Assembly (NCBI RefSeq): GCF_963678635.1
Contig: NC_087062.1
Coordinates: forward strand, 95,021,845-95,085,844
Direction: 5' to 3'
Source of the DNA: Symsagittifera roscoffensis
Taxonomy: Eukaryota > Xenacoelomorpha > Acoela > Convolutidae
Length of the DNA: 64,000 nucleotides
A model generated the notes under the pieces. The model saw nothing but the letters and a program-made list of their open reading frames with translations. It made no database searches and had not been told where the DNA came from. Shown here piece by piece: positions 49,401 to 56,751 of the stretch. Position 1 is the stretch's first letter. Each line of letters opens with the position of its first letter. Made by a program: the position numbers and the translations under genes.

Positions 49401-51922
49401 CATGGACGGCAGAAAAAAAGAGCGGCTCCCAAATACTCCTATTGATTACGGAGGTAAATCCATCACGGCCGACAGGGAGAAAGCAAAAGTTGCTTGTAAG
49501 ACGTATGCTTCGGTTAGTAGAGTGACAGTCAAAAGGGAAGATTCGAAACAAGCATACTTGACCCTACGCGAAGCAATTAAGTTAAATTGGGACTCGGAAA
49601 TCAACGAGTCATTTTCCATAGCCGAATTAGGAGAAGCATTAAGAAGTCTTAAGCCCAAAAGTGCGGGCTCCGATGGAGTGCATCCGCTAATGCTCAAGCA
49701 CCTAGGGGAGAAGGGAAGGGAATATCTACTCTATTTGGTTAACAGAAGTTGGAGTGAAGGCAAAGTTCCGGCAAACTTGCGAACAGCTACAATTGTGCCG
49801 ACACTCAAAAAGAAGAAGCCGGCAAACCTAATAAAGTCGTATAGGCCAGTTTCCCTCCTCTCTTGCATCGGCAAAACTATGGAAAAAATGGTCCTCACAC
49901 GTTTGGAGGAGTGGGCGAAAGAAATCGAATTAGTGCCGCCTGAACAGGCAGGATTCCAGGCACACCGCTCAACTACTGATGTTATAGCAAACATTACACA
50001 AACGGCAATGGATAATCTACAGGTCAAAAAAAGAACGCTAATAGTTGCGATCGACTTTAAGGCCGCTTTCGATAAAGTATGGAGGCTTGGTCTCCTACGG
50101 GACCTCGCCGAGAGGGGCTTAGGAAGCGTAGCAATAAAATGGCTGAAATCATGGCTGTCGGTCGCCGAGCCATGGTCAGATGGAACGAAGAATTCAGTAA
50201 AACTATAGTTTTCTCCCAAGGTATGCCGCAAGGAAGCCCGCTCTCGCCCCTTCTATATTGCTTTGCAACAGCAAAACTCCCGGAAGCAATTAAGGGCAAG
50301 TCGCCATCAGTCATTGTTAACCAGTTCGCTGACGATTTAACTATACAAGTGGCCGCCGAAAGAATAGAGGAAGCGGCAAATCAAATCAAACCAGCGCTTG
50401 AATCAATAGAAACATGGGCTAAATCGAACTACGTGGAACTGGCAATGGACAAAACTGTAGGCTTAGTAGTAACAGTTGATCCGAAAGAAACCGGGTGTAA
50501 GAACACTCCCTATTTACATATGGGGGGTGAACCGATTAAATATGAAAACTCAACAGTAATCCTCGGAGTGGAAATTGACACCCAATTACGTTTCAACGCG
50601 CAAGCCAACACAGCCAAGAAGAAACTGAAACAAAGGCTACAAATAGTACGCTCATTGAGCGGAAAAAACTGGGGAATAAAAGCCAATGACTTGAGGCAAC
50701 TCTACAAGAGCTATATCAGACCCGGTGGCGCGTATGCCTTTGAAACCTGGGGTATGTTCCTGTCGCCTTCAACGCGCGAAAAAATTGAAGTTTGCAATAA
50801 TGCAGCGGCTAGGTGTATTGTGGGGGCGCCTGCAAGGGCCCCATCAGTCCAAACTCGAGCTGAGGCTCAGCTTAACACAATATACGAAGAGGGCATAGAT
50901 AATGCAGCCAAGTTACTGGCCAAATGCTGCAACTTCAAACAAAAACATCCCCTTAACAGACTTGGAACAAACCAGTCACAAATAAGGTTAAAAGGAAGGT
51001 CGGACTGGCGATCGGAAGCGCAAAAGAGAATCAGCGAAAAGATCTTCGAAGACATCAGAGAAGATGTGAACAGACAAAAGGAGGAGCGTCGATATGAGTT
51101 ATACTCGAAGTTGGTACCGGAAAACCACCCACACAGACGAATGACAGGTGGGAAACCACTTCAGGAAGGAGAAGGACGTTCGAGAGAAGCAGAAGTTAGT
51201 CTCCACCGTATTAGACTCAATAGAGCTCCATTTCTGCGGGAAACCCTCTTTAAACACGGGAAAATAGAGGAAGGGTCGTGCCCGCATTGCTTCAGCGAAA
51301 CTGAAGACATCATACACTGGCTTACGAAATGCCCCAAATGGGATCAAGAAAGAAATGCGATTTTTGGTGGCCAACCACCCGCGTCAATTATCCAAACGAA
51401 ACCCGAACAAGTAATCGAATTCATCCGTGCTACGGCGAGCAAGCCCCCCAATCATTGACGGGGACCACACACACACACACACACACACACAACAAGTGTG
51501 ATTTAAAGAATTATTGGATATAATTCAATTTCCATAAATAGTCTCAATTGTCAAATTGTCTCAATGTTGACAATATTGGTGCCCTATTTTTGGCCATTCA
51601 GACTTAAATTTAAACATTCTTTGATTATTGAATAGCAACCGGCGATCCAAGTTCTGTTCCTTTATGATTTAGCTCGAGCCTGTCTAAGCAGGGTTCCGGT
51701 AAAAGAAAGGATAAAATTGAGATATATATAAAATAATAAATTAAACGTAAAATTTACCTTCTTCTGAATAACAGCTACCACGGAGTCATCGCCACGAACG
51801 GCTAGAGATGTTAGCCCTCCTTGGTCGACTGCTTTGAAGGCGTACTCGACTTGGTACAATTTACCCTCAGGTGAAAATATAGTTATATGACGATCAAACC
51901 CAGCAGAAGAACCAGCAGCCAT
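28491..51922 (-). CDS. PSMA6: Proteasome subunit alpha type-6, complete three-exon gene with 19.5-kb intron 1
   Basis: Exons in transcript order: 51758-51922 (55 codons), 32095-32298 (68 codons), 28491-28865 (124 codons plus stop). Both introns are GT-AG and phase 0; the joined product is 247 residues, the usual length (human 246). The N-terminus [20 protein letters not shown] is the alpha-subunit signature that closes the 20S gate; [24 protein letters not shown] and EMRPLGC are diagnostic of alpha-6. Alpha subunits form the outer rings of the 20S core and are not proteolytic. Intron 1 (32299-51757) holds an ATP-grasp gene on the opposite strand, a fossil LINE, a young LINE starting within 300 bp of the exon 1 donor, SINE-like heads and tandem repeats; intron 2 is 3.2 kb. 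TTTTCAG ends 6 nt before the ATG, so a 5' UTR intron or trans-splice acceptor is possible. Confidence 0.97.
30355..30500. repeat. Interspersed family R2, copy 2
   Basis: GGCCTTAAAGCTCTTTnAA, TTTATGnTTGACACTTTTT and GGATCAATAGAAC words as in the other R2 copies; in PSMA6 intron 2. Confidence 0.45.
30688..30765 (-). repeat. tRNA-derived SINE-like head
   Basis: On the - strand there is an A-box-like GTGGTTAGTGTGTGAGACTC and, about 30 nt on, a B-box-like GATCGAATCC at tRNA spacing. Cloverleaf stems are imperfect, so this is a tRNA-derived element or relic, not a functional tRNA gene. Confidence 0.4.
32565..32625 (-). repeat. tRNA(Leu/Ser)-like SINE head
   Basis: On the - strand, CGTGGCCGAGAGGGAAGGGC then GTGAGACTCCAATTCTCGAG resembles the 5' half of a long-variable-arm tRNA. 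No good B box follows. Probably a SINE head. Confidence 0.4.
32740..33130. repeat. Interspersed family R2, copy 3 (long)
   Basis: Longest clear copy with 40810-41190: TTGGCAAAAGAGTAATGAAC, CTTAAAGCTCTTTGAG, GAGAAAACTGGATCAATAGG, TTTCGCTGGGAAATCTGATA, GATCACGTTTTTCATGACC, TTACAGTTTTGCTGTTC, ending around the AAACAGCGAAAAATC block. Confidence 0.6.
33290..33580. repeat. R3 repeat with about 62-bp internal tandem units
   Basis: AATTTCTTAAGTGACGnACG followed by AATTCTGAATCTACATAATT is tandemly repeated about 2.5 times (33385-33500). The flanks AATAACGCTACTGGGAAAAA and AACGCATTAGCAGTACCAGT recur at 46740-46910 and, in part, at 40720-40810. Confidence 0.6.
33605..33690 (-). repeat. tRNA-derived SINE-like head
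   Basis: The - strand reads GTAGCGTAGAGGTAGGAAAG (A-box-like) then, after an anticodon-arm-sized gap, GGGTTCAAACCTGGG (B-box-like). No convincing acceptor stem. Confidence 0.45.
34220..34690. repeat. Degenerate tandem repeat, three units of about 125 bp
   Basis: The ordered words GnAGTCATATTTTGAG, ATTTGCAACCCCTnAG, ACCCTGACAGC and GGTTGAGAA recur near 34345, 34490 and 34605. The third unit is truncated. Confidence 0.5.
35040..35280. repeat. Interspersed family R2, copy 4 (diverged)
   Basis: GAGAAAATTGGGTAAATAGG, TTCCGCTGGGAACTCT and CATTTTTTCGCACCATTTCC align with the longer R2 copies. Confidence 0.4.
36863..38410 (+). CDS. Membrane-anchored ATP-grasp ligase, MysC-like, nested in PSMA6 intron 1
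   Basis: An intronless 515-residue ORF. Residues about 11-36 form a hydrophobic helix ([19 protein letters not shown]), so the enzyme is probably anchored by its N-terminus. Residues 65-113 form a Rossmann-like pre-ATP-grasp domain ([20 protein letters not shown]). The ATP-grasp fold follows: [15 protein letters not shown], the nucleotide lysine in [20 protein letters not shown] (about 238), [15 protein letters not shown], and the Mg-binding IECNPRCHS (383-391). Word order and key blocks (LDDKFxFC, YDxxxRLDL, EYC, SSASQ, ECNPRxHS) match MysC, which ligates glycine to 4-deoxygadusol to form mycosporine-glycine, a UV screen. Substrate here is inference; related eukaryotic ATP-grasp proteins of unknown role exist. 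Codons are less AT-biased than the flanks and the frame is intact. No partner pathway gene lies in the window. The start follows GGCAG directly; an ATG-proximal splice acceptor cannot be excluded. Confidence 0.85.
   Translation: MYYGRAASFGHILLLIFVLPLFSTTFAVFKYVYAIFKPNKSSAKTAQAIKNFLSSTKKPLARTPVILIAGAHFSKTLTIVRSIKAVLPGAKSRIILADTAKYAWNGARFSRHCDAFEVIHADPVTQDKQYVNELVMLAQKHGATGFLPLSVPASAVADALACEKIASASKTGVIFDRPYHLSAQICELLDDKFKFCQLCQDLGITAPRTVLITSDNDARELNQELSLKFGDPNTMILKNLAYDCLHRLDLFPLPTSPKKLDAYLEKIRNDGNAISQAAPWVAQTKLLGPEYCAAFIIRNGELKLITLSKSSASQLRFKHIENTKVNVWLEQFVTRINERSREKFLNEKTHDRNQNFTKNTELALNNCQLCLDFIEMGGKFFPIECNPRCHSQLSAFSCAQIGRYVLGAAIMDIDLPQDLKIEARASGAMTSEVIHFGDEVFKSIFRLKNYQSGTSKFDISVFRNEDADFCLWDPLPFFVKLHLQLPFLLLQNIWHNRPWKKLDFCIGKVVELHGE
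39085..39260. repeat. Interspersed family R2, copy 5
   Basis: CAGTTGAAAAAGAGTCAATG, GGCCGTAAGCTCTTTGAA and ACAACTTATAGTTGATAC, in the family order. Confidence 0.5.
39590..39660 (-). repeat. tRNA-derived SINE-like head
   Basis: The - strand reads CGTGGCGCAGATGAGAGGAC (A-box-like), TTGAGACTTCTATTTAACAG, then GGGTATTCAAGTCC (B-box-like). A related half (CCGTAGAGCAGATATGAGAA) lies just left at about 39435-39480. Confidence 0.45.
39661..40809. other. No gene recognised
   Basis: AT-rich intronic sequence of PSMA6 intron 1. ORFs on the - strand at 39878-40162 and 40401-40672 are K/F/L-rich and domain-free; part of an R3 repeat lies at 40720-40810. Confidence 0.4.
40810..41190. repeat. Interspersed family R2, copy 6 (long)
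   Basis: GCAGTTGGAAAAGAGTCAAT, GAGAAAACTGGATCAATACG, TTTCGCTGGGAAATCCGATA, GATCACGTTTTCCATGAAC and TTACACTTTCGCTGTTCGAT: close to the copy at 32740-33130. Confidence 0.6.
42190..44760 (-). pseudogene. Fossil LINE (endonuclease to reverse transcriptase), CR1/Jockey-like
   Basis: Read on the - strand from 44760 downward: an endonuclease-like piece ([20 protein letters not shown], 44493-44741), then [20 protein letters not shown] (near 43470-43530), [20 protein letters not shown] and [20 protein letters not shown] with the YADD catalytic box (42945-43235), and a C-terminal palm/thumb piece ([20 protein letters not shown], 42524-42769). Frames are broken many times and VPQG has become VPQS. Lies in PSMA6 intron 1 in the same orientation as the host gene. 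Confidence 0.75.
45520..45595 (-). repeat. tRNA-like sequence / SINE head
   Basis: The - strand reads CCTACTTGGCATAGAAGCAA ... GGGGTTCCAGTCCCGGTAGG. The ends can pair as a partial acceptor stem (CCTAC/GTAGG) and a GCG...CGC stem sits where the anticodon arm would be. The T-arm is imperfect. The best cloverleaf of the group, but still more likely tRNA-derived than functional. Confidence 0.4.
46098..46440. repeat. Interspersed family R2, copy 7
   Basis: CCACCAGACAGTTGAAAAAG, TGACACTTTTTTGATAAAAT, TTCGATCACATTTTTCGACT and TTTACACTTTTACTGTT in the family order. Confidence 0.5.
46895..47060 (-). mobile_element. 530-bp element, copy K (fragment)
   Basis: TGACAATCATCCCCCAACGC, AAATTTCGCTTCTAGTAACT and AATAAGCTTCCTTCAACC match the 3' half of the family in minus orientation. 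Joined to R3 sequence on the left. Confidence 0.45.
47185..47240 (-). repeat. tRNA-derived SINE-like head (partial)
   Basis: The - strand reads TTGGCGCAGATGCAAGAACG ... GGGGATTTGAAACG, the same A-box core (GGCGCAGATG) as the copy at 39590-39660. Confidence 0.35.
47752..47967 (-). repeat. Inverted copy of LINE 5' end (snap-back arm)
   Basis: By eye this is a perfect reverse complement of 47983-48198, with loop CTGGCAATGAACGAA. It repeats, on the - strand, the 2A-like and PHD-coding part of the LINE; ORFs read from it are not separate genes. Confidence 0.92.
47974..51458 (+). CDS. LINE polyprotein: 2A-like peptide, PHD finger, APE endonuclease, reverse transcriptase (one frameshift)
   Basis: About 1,160 residues if read through one frameshift near 50155-50165, where the frame starting at 47974 (744 aa, stop at 50208) yields to the frame ending at 51458. 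Order: a 2A-like motif (GDIEPNPGP, residues 26-34, with upstream RRLLEA); a C4HC3 PHD-type finger (residues about 36-85); an apurinic-type endonuclease ([23 protein letters not shown]); a linker; reverse transcriptase with [42 protein letters not shown] and the FADD catalytic box; a C-terminal CPHC...HWLTKC zinc knuckle. The 2A should detach the first 33 residues during translation. This copy's RT core is split by the frameshift, so it is probably dead, though young. PHD-bearing APE-type LINEs with 2A are known from several invertebrates; the clade was not settled here. Confidence 0.92.
51465..51490 (+). repeat. AC-dinucleotide tail of the LINE
   Basis: An (AC)n run placed directly between the LINE 3' end and the target duplication, where a poly-A would be expected. 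Microsatellite-type tails are known in some non-LTR clades. Confidence 0.9.
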
Positions 51923-52728
51923 CTCAATCTGAAAACGGATTCTAATGGTTAGTAGTAGTGATGGGGCTGTGCGGGGAGCATGGGGCCATTACCCCAGTCT
52001 GTTTACGGGTACTATAATGTCGTCTTATTTCTGCAAGTGTTCGTCAAGCAGTCACAGCCAACGGTGGGTATTCACAAGTACCAAAATGATAAATCAGTCC
52101 CATTTGTACCAAAATAAAAACCAATCGCGTTAGTACCACAAATATTCACTTTGCCAAAGACTACAAAGCCGACTATTTTAAGCTCTTGGTTTAAGGTCGC
52201 CGGTGGTCTAATTTTTGTAGAGTCCTACCCTCTGTTGGCAAGCTCGCAACACGTTGGCTCGACGCGGCGGCCACTATTTTGCTGTCTAGTTTTCTTGTTT
52301 TAACAGTAGAAAATTGTAATAATTCGTTGGCTCACAATTCGACCAATCAGAAATCGAGTTGAATAGTTTTGGTACAAGAGAGACCATTTTTTTTATTTTG
52401 GTACAAATTAACCTTGGTGGAAATGGGACTTCACCCAGCCAACTCTCCATATGCATTTGTTCATTTTCTCTAAATCGACAAATTTTCTCCAAGGTATGGT
52501 TTTCTTCGATGGTTTCGGAATTATTTCACTTTATATTTTGATGAAGATGTTACCTGCACTTGGAAAATGCATTGTGATTGTGTACAGTACAACTGCAGAA
52601 ATTTAATAAGAAACTTATGAACTTGAAAATCATCTAAGAGGGTCGATGAACCCTCACGGACTCTCCCGTGGAATTCTTATAAATAATAATATACGCTATA
52701 TCAGTTATTTTCAGTCCATCTTTTTGCA
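51923..52728. promoter_or_regulatory. Probable PSMA6 upstream/promoter region
   Basis: No ORF of note. On the PSMA6 strand TTTTCAG|ATTGAG precedes the ATG by 6 nt, and a GC-richer patch lies at 52195-52280 with AAAATAGTGGCCGCC, resembling a YY1-type AAAATGGCGGC core. A 5' UTR exon starting near 52280 with an intron to 51928 is possible; weak inference. Confidence 0.3.
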
Positions 52729-54588
52729 ACATTCGCCCGGAAGTGTGACATTCGACCAGAATGTGAAAAATGCAATCTCTGCGGAATTCGAAATTTTAGC
52801 AGCGAGCCTTCCGAATTAGTGATTTTACAGGATTAACGACGTTATTTGAACGATGGGAAAAAACGTGAAGGTTGAAGGATTCGGGAATTGCTAATTTTTA
52901 AATTTTTGAAGTGATTACGTAACATTTCTGAGAAACGTCAGAAACGGCCATTTTGGCAAAAAGGTCGAAGAAAAACACAACAACATTAGTTGCGCAGACG
53001 ATAACTACGAGAGTCGTGATCAAAAAACAACAGCAGATTGCAGGAATAGCAGAGAAGGTTCCGAGTTGCAACTATTGTGTAGCTACAATAGTTGCAAGGC
53101 CGTTGCAGACAGCGGTGAAGGGTGGAGGACAGCCTTCCGGATTAAGAAGAAATCAAGATTAACGAGCTTGATTCAGTGGATTCAAGAATCCGGAAGGGTT
53201 TCGGAACTGAAACTTTTATTCTTTTCTATAAACTTTTAGCTTCTTGTCATGTCCTGATTTGAATTTAATTAACAACTGGATTCATTTTGATAAGGATGAG
53301 AAGCTAGGAGTTGGGGGGAAAAGTTGATCCATTGTAACATTCGCCCGGAAGATACATATCGACGGATAACAAAACTAAGTCTTAAGACGACTGGCCAGCG
53401 TCTAAACAGAGCTTTGCATTTTTTTCACCGTCTCTACCAAGCCAGTACTTTTCGGTGGTCTTTCTTACATCGGGTCGACAAAAACGTTACTGTTCTCCGG
53501 CTTCGACCAGAACGCTCAAATTAACTGAATTACATGCAAAAATAGTGAGCTCATGGCTGGGTCTCTGTATCCCCAGACCACGAGGTCACTCCTAAAAACA
53601 GGGCTACTACTTATTATATTACTATTGTTTTTGTTCAGTAGATAAAAATCATCATCTCCATCGAAGATGGATCAACCCTTTCCCCCAACTCCTAGCACCT
53701 CATCCTTGTCAAAACTAATCAAAATACCAGTTAAATTCAAGTCAGGACATGACAGGATGCTAAAAGTTTATGTGAGTTAATAAAAGTTTCCGTCCCGAGA
53801 CCCTTCCGGATTCTTGAATCCGCCGAATCAAGCTCCTTACTCTTCATTTCTTGCTAATCCGGAAGGCTGGTTCTCACCCTTCACCGTTGTTGGCAACGGC
53901 CTTGCAACTATTGTAGCAGCACAATAGTTGCAACTCGGAACGTTCTCTGCTATTCTGTAGTTCGTTGTCGTTTTCCAATCTCGATTTTCGTACTGTTCGC
54001 AATCGCAGATAAAAGTTGTTCTGTTTTTTACTCGCTTTTTTATTAAAATGGCCGTTTCAGCATTTCTCAGAAACGTGACGTCATCATTCGAATTTTTGAA
54101 AATTTAAAATACTAGAATATTCTAGCCCTCACCGTTTGGCTAAACGTTCCAATAACGTCGCTAATCCTTCGAAATCATCAACTCGGAAGGCTTACTGCTC
54201 AAAATTCGAATCCTGCATAAATTGCATTTTGGCCATTCTGGTCGAATGTCACACATCTTCGATGGAGATGATGATTTTTATCTACTGAACAAAAACAATA
54301 GTAATATAATAAATAGTAGTAGCCCTGTTTTTAGGAGTGACCTCGTGGTCTGGGGATACTGAGACCCAGCCATGAGCTCACTAGTTCTGCATGTACTTAA
54401 GTTAATTTGAGTGTTATGACCGAAGCCGAAAGCAGTAACGTTTTTGTCGACCCGATGTTAGAAAAGACCACCAAAAGTACTGGCTTGGAAGAGACGATGA
54501 AAAGCATATAAAGCTCTGTTTAGACACTAGCCAGTCGTCTTAGGACTTAGTTTTATTTTCCGTCGATATGTATCTTCCGGGCGAATGT
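52729..54588. mobile_element. Element of alternating inverted segments X-Y-X'-Y'
   Basis: The outer ends ACATTCGCCCGGAAG (52729) and CTTCCGGGCGAATGT (ending 54588) are inverted; a third copy of the motif opens segment Y at 53337. X (about 52744-53330) is the reverse complement of X' (53670-54254), and Y (53337-53669) is the reverse complement of Y' (54255-54588). Two long hairpins, X/X' and Y/Y', overlap and cannot form together. Identity is lower in X/X' than in Y/Y' by eye. No transposase ORF; the small ORFs (for example 52953-53162) lie in palindromic arms. No target duplication found. Confidence 0.8.
53131..53199. repeat. 69-bp hairpin-ended module M1
   Basis: Begins AGCCTTCCGGATT and ends AATCCGGAAGGGT, which pair over 12 of 13 positions. 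The inverted counterpart lies at 53800-53867 in X'. Interior similar to the module at 55829-55897. Confidence 0.65.
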
Positions 54589-55685
54589 TACATAGATGTT
54601 TTTATGGCGCTCCTGGGTGTTATTCTTTTTTAACGTCATGACCGGCAGAACCATTAACGAGCACTCCGCGCCGAGCGGATGCTCACATTAACGCCCTTAA
54701 TAGGCCTAAACCGCCGGGGCGGAAGGGTAGTTCGGAACGCGGAAGCCTTCCGGATTACCGTGAATAGCTTTTTAACTTCGTTAAGACCGAAAATTCACGA
54801 ACCAGGAAGGGTGGTGGGATCGGCCATTCCCTCGTTCCCTGAGAGGTTTGTGACCAAAAACACTTAAAGATATATATATAAAACCAAACAAAAAGTAGTA
54901 TAGTACCCAAGAAAAACAGAAAACATAAAAAATAACCGAAAAAACCAAAAACAGTAAAAAAGTAAAAAATCAGTAGAAATCATCCCCCCAGACAAGATGT
55001 GATCCGACCCTCCCGTTTGTTGTTGATAGATATATTGTTGTTACAGGCATTTATATCAGTCAGGATTGTTACGATCATTTTTGTAGCCCGTTTGTGAGGC
55101 TTGTACTGTAGGGTTATTTGAGCATTTAAGCACGTTAATGATAAATTGCGCTCAATCCGGAAGGGTCAGCTGATTTGCGCTCAATTCGGAGGGGTCCTGG
55201 GAGAAAACTGATCCGGCAAGCAGTACAAGGAGCAACAAGAAGAGGATCAACGACAACAACAATCCACTGTTGGGTATCGTTACCAAGTTTTGTATCCCAT
55301 TTGGTATAAAAATTAAAATAGTAATCTGTGGGGTGCTCGACAATGCTGCACTGTAGTGACCCTTCACCGAACTGCGAATATCCGAGTTAAGCACCTTAAA
55401 GCGGATATTAAACAAACCCGGAGGGGCATAGTATTACTAATATTATTACTTATATAGCCTATATTAATAGTCTTATATCGTTTTTCAGTGAAAAACAACA
55501 AAATTAGACCGGTTTTTTGGGGTCAAAATAGCGATATTTTGATCCCCCCACAAGTCGCGATTTTTGAGATATCGATAATTTTTGAAACGGAAAAAAGTAG
55601 TGTGTTACATCGTAATTGCACTACCATAATAGATAGAACCGGTTAAGTTTAGTTCGGAAGTGGTTGGAACTATTTTGGAACCAAA
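54589..55685. other. Presumed 5' end/LTR region of the downstream retrotransposon
   Basis: Contains modules M3 (54744-54812) and a related ACCCTTCACCG...CCGGAGGGG module (55359-55427, with inner inverted AATATCCG/CGGATATT), plus AATCCGGAAGGGT and AATTCGGAGGGGT near 55150-55195. LTR termini and a primer-binding site were not identified; the 3' LTR would be outside the window. Confidence 0.4.
54744..54812. repeat. 69-bp hairpin-ended module M3
   Basis: AGCCTTCCGGATT ... ACCAGGAAGGGT, again exactly 69 bp, with a different interior holding its own inverted pair CGTGAAT/ATTCACG. Confidence 0.55.
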
Positions 55686-55828
55686 AACCGAATTTTCGTG
55701 ATTTTTGAGAAACCGAAACACTAAAAATTCAGAAAATTTTTTGAAAGTTTTGAGTTACAACAGTAAAAAATAGTTGTTCGGACAACGTCCACTAGTGAGT
55801 CTTCAATTTTTAAAACCCGCTACCCGAA

Positions 55829-55897
55829 AGCCTTCCGGGTTGCAGAGAAATCGAACATAACGTGTTTGATTTGGTGGATTCATCAATCCGGAGGGGT
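55829..55897. repeat. 69-bp hairpin-ended module M2
   Basis: AGCCTTCCGGGTT ... AATCCGGAGGGGT, 69 bp; the interior shares GAAATC, TAACG and GTGGATTCA with M1 of the X-Y-X'-Y' element. Duplicated at 58379-58447 as part of the tandem unit. Confidence 0.65.
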
Positions 55898-56570
55898 ACA
55901 GGTACCATAGTTTTTTTGCAAATTTTTTCAACTAAAGCGTTTTAGATCGGGTCTTTTGCATTGAACTAGAAGAGTATAGGCCTTCTGAGCTCGGATCAAT
56001 AATTTTTAGGTCAAAAGGACCAGATTTGCAGAAAAAGTTAGGCGGAAACTATAAGAGAGAAATTTCTTGACTTTAGAAAAAAGACGTTTTGGTTAATAAC
56101 TTTGGGCATATGGAGTTGATTTTGGTACCAATAGATCAGAAATTAGCTGAGCTTACTGATAGGGACAAAAGTTTTGCAAAAAAAGTAAGCGTGAAAATTT
56201 TTTGAGATTGTTTTTAGCAAATTCCTCAATTTGGAAGGGTACACCCTTCACGTTTTATAAAATCTCTTTTAGAAAAGCCTTTATACCCCTACCAAAAGGT
56301 AATAGCGGTTGAATAAAGTAACTTTAGGCTGTCCTAGACGAAAAGGGAAGGCTAAAGGCACAGTAAAACCTTAATCGAGCCGAAGTTAGGCGAGCAATAA
56401 GACCCTTCACCGTTAGTGTGAATTGTCGAATAAGAGGCTTAACTTCAATCCGGAGGGGTCTAGGAAAAGAGTACATACCCTTCCTAGTTAATTGAAAAAG
56501 CAAAATTGCATCAGAGAACGTATCCGGAGGGGTATAGGCTGAAAGAAGGAAATCTCCGAAAAGCTACTTT

Positions 56571-56751
56571 TACGAAACCGGAGGGCTCCCAATCCGGAGG
56601 GTTCAAAGATTTTTCAAGTTAGGAGGGGTCCGAATCCGGAGTTGTCCAGATCCGGAGGGGTCTAGTATTGAATAACTCAGAGGATCCCAATCCGGAGGGG
56701 TCTAGATCTTGTTAGTCCGGAAGGGTCCTATTTGTGCCAATCCGGAGGGGT
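56571..56751 (+). repeat. CCGGAGGGGT motif array, copy 1
   Basis: About eight close variants of AATCCGGAGGGGTC separated by 4-20 nt in 181 bp, at the 3' end of a leader that holds further single copies back to 55150. The counterpart at 59121-59326 is 25 bp longer by one extra unit. Confidence 0.8.

Larger units (their letters stand above)
47728..51490 (+). mobile_element. Young LINE insertion with foldback 5' end and 16-bp target duplication
   Basis: The target duplication AACAAGTGTGATTTAA stands at 47712-47727 and 51491-51506. Between them, in order: a 24-bp partial duplication (47728-47751), a 216-bp inverted arm (47752-47967), a 15-nt spacer holding the ORF start, the direct sense element from 47983, and a 3' tail of AC dinucleotides instead of poly-A, only a few bases after the stop codon. 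Everything between the duplications therefore came from one insertion event. It lies antisense to PSMA6 inside intron 1, about 270 bp from the exon 1 donor. Confidence 0.92.

Noticed and set aside
52953-54867. Short ORFs in the X-Y-X'-Y' element and after it
   Set aside because: They lie in palindromic arms and modules, have no domain, and are mirrored on the other strand.
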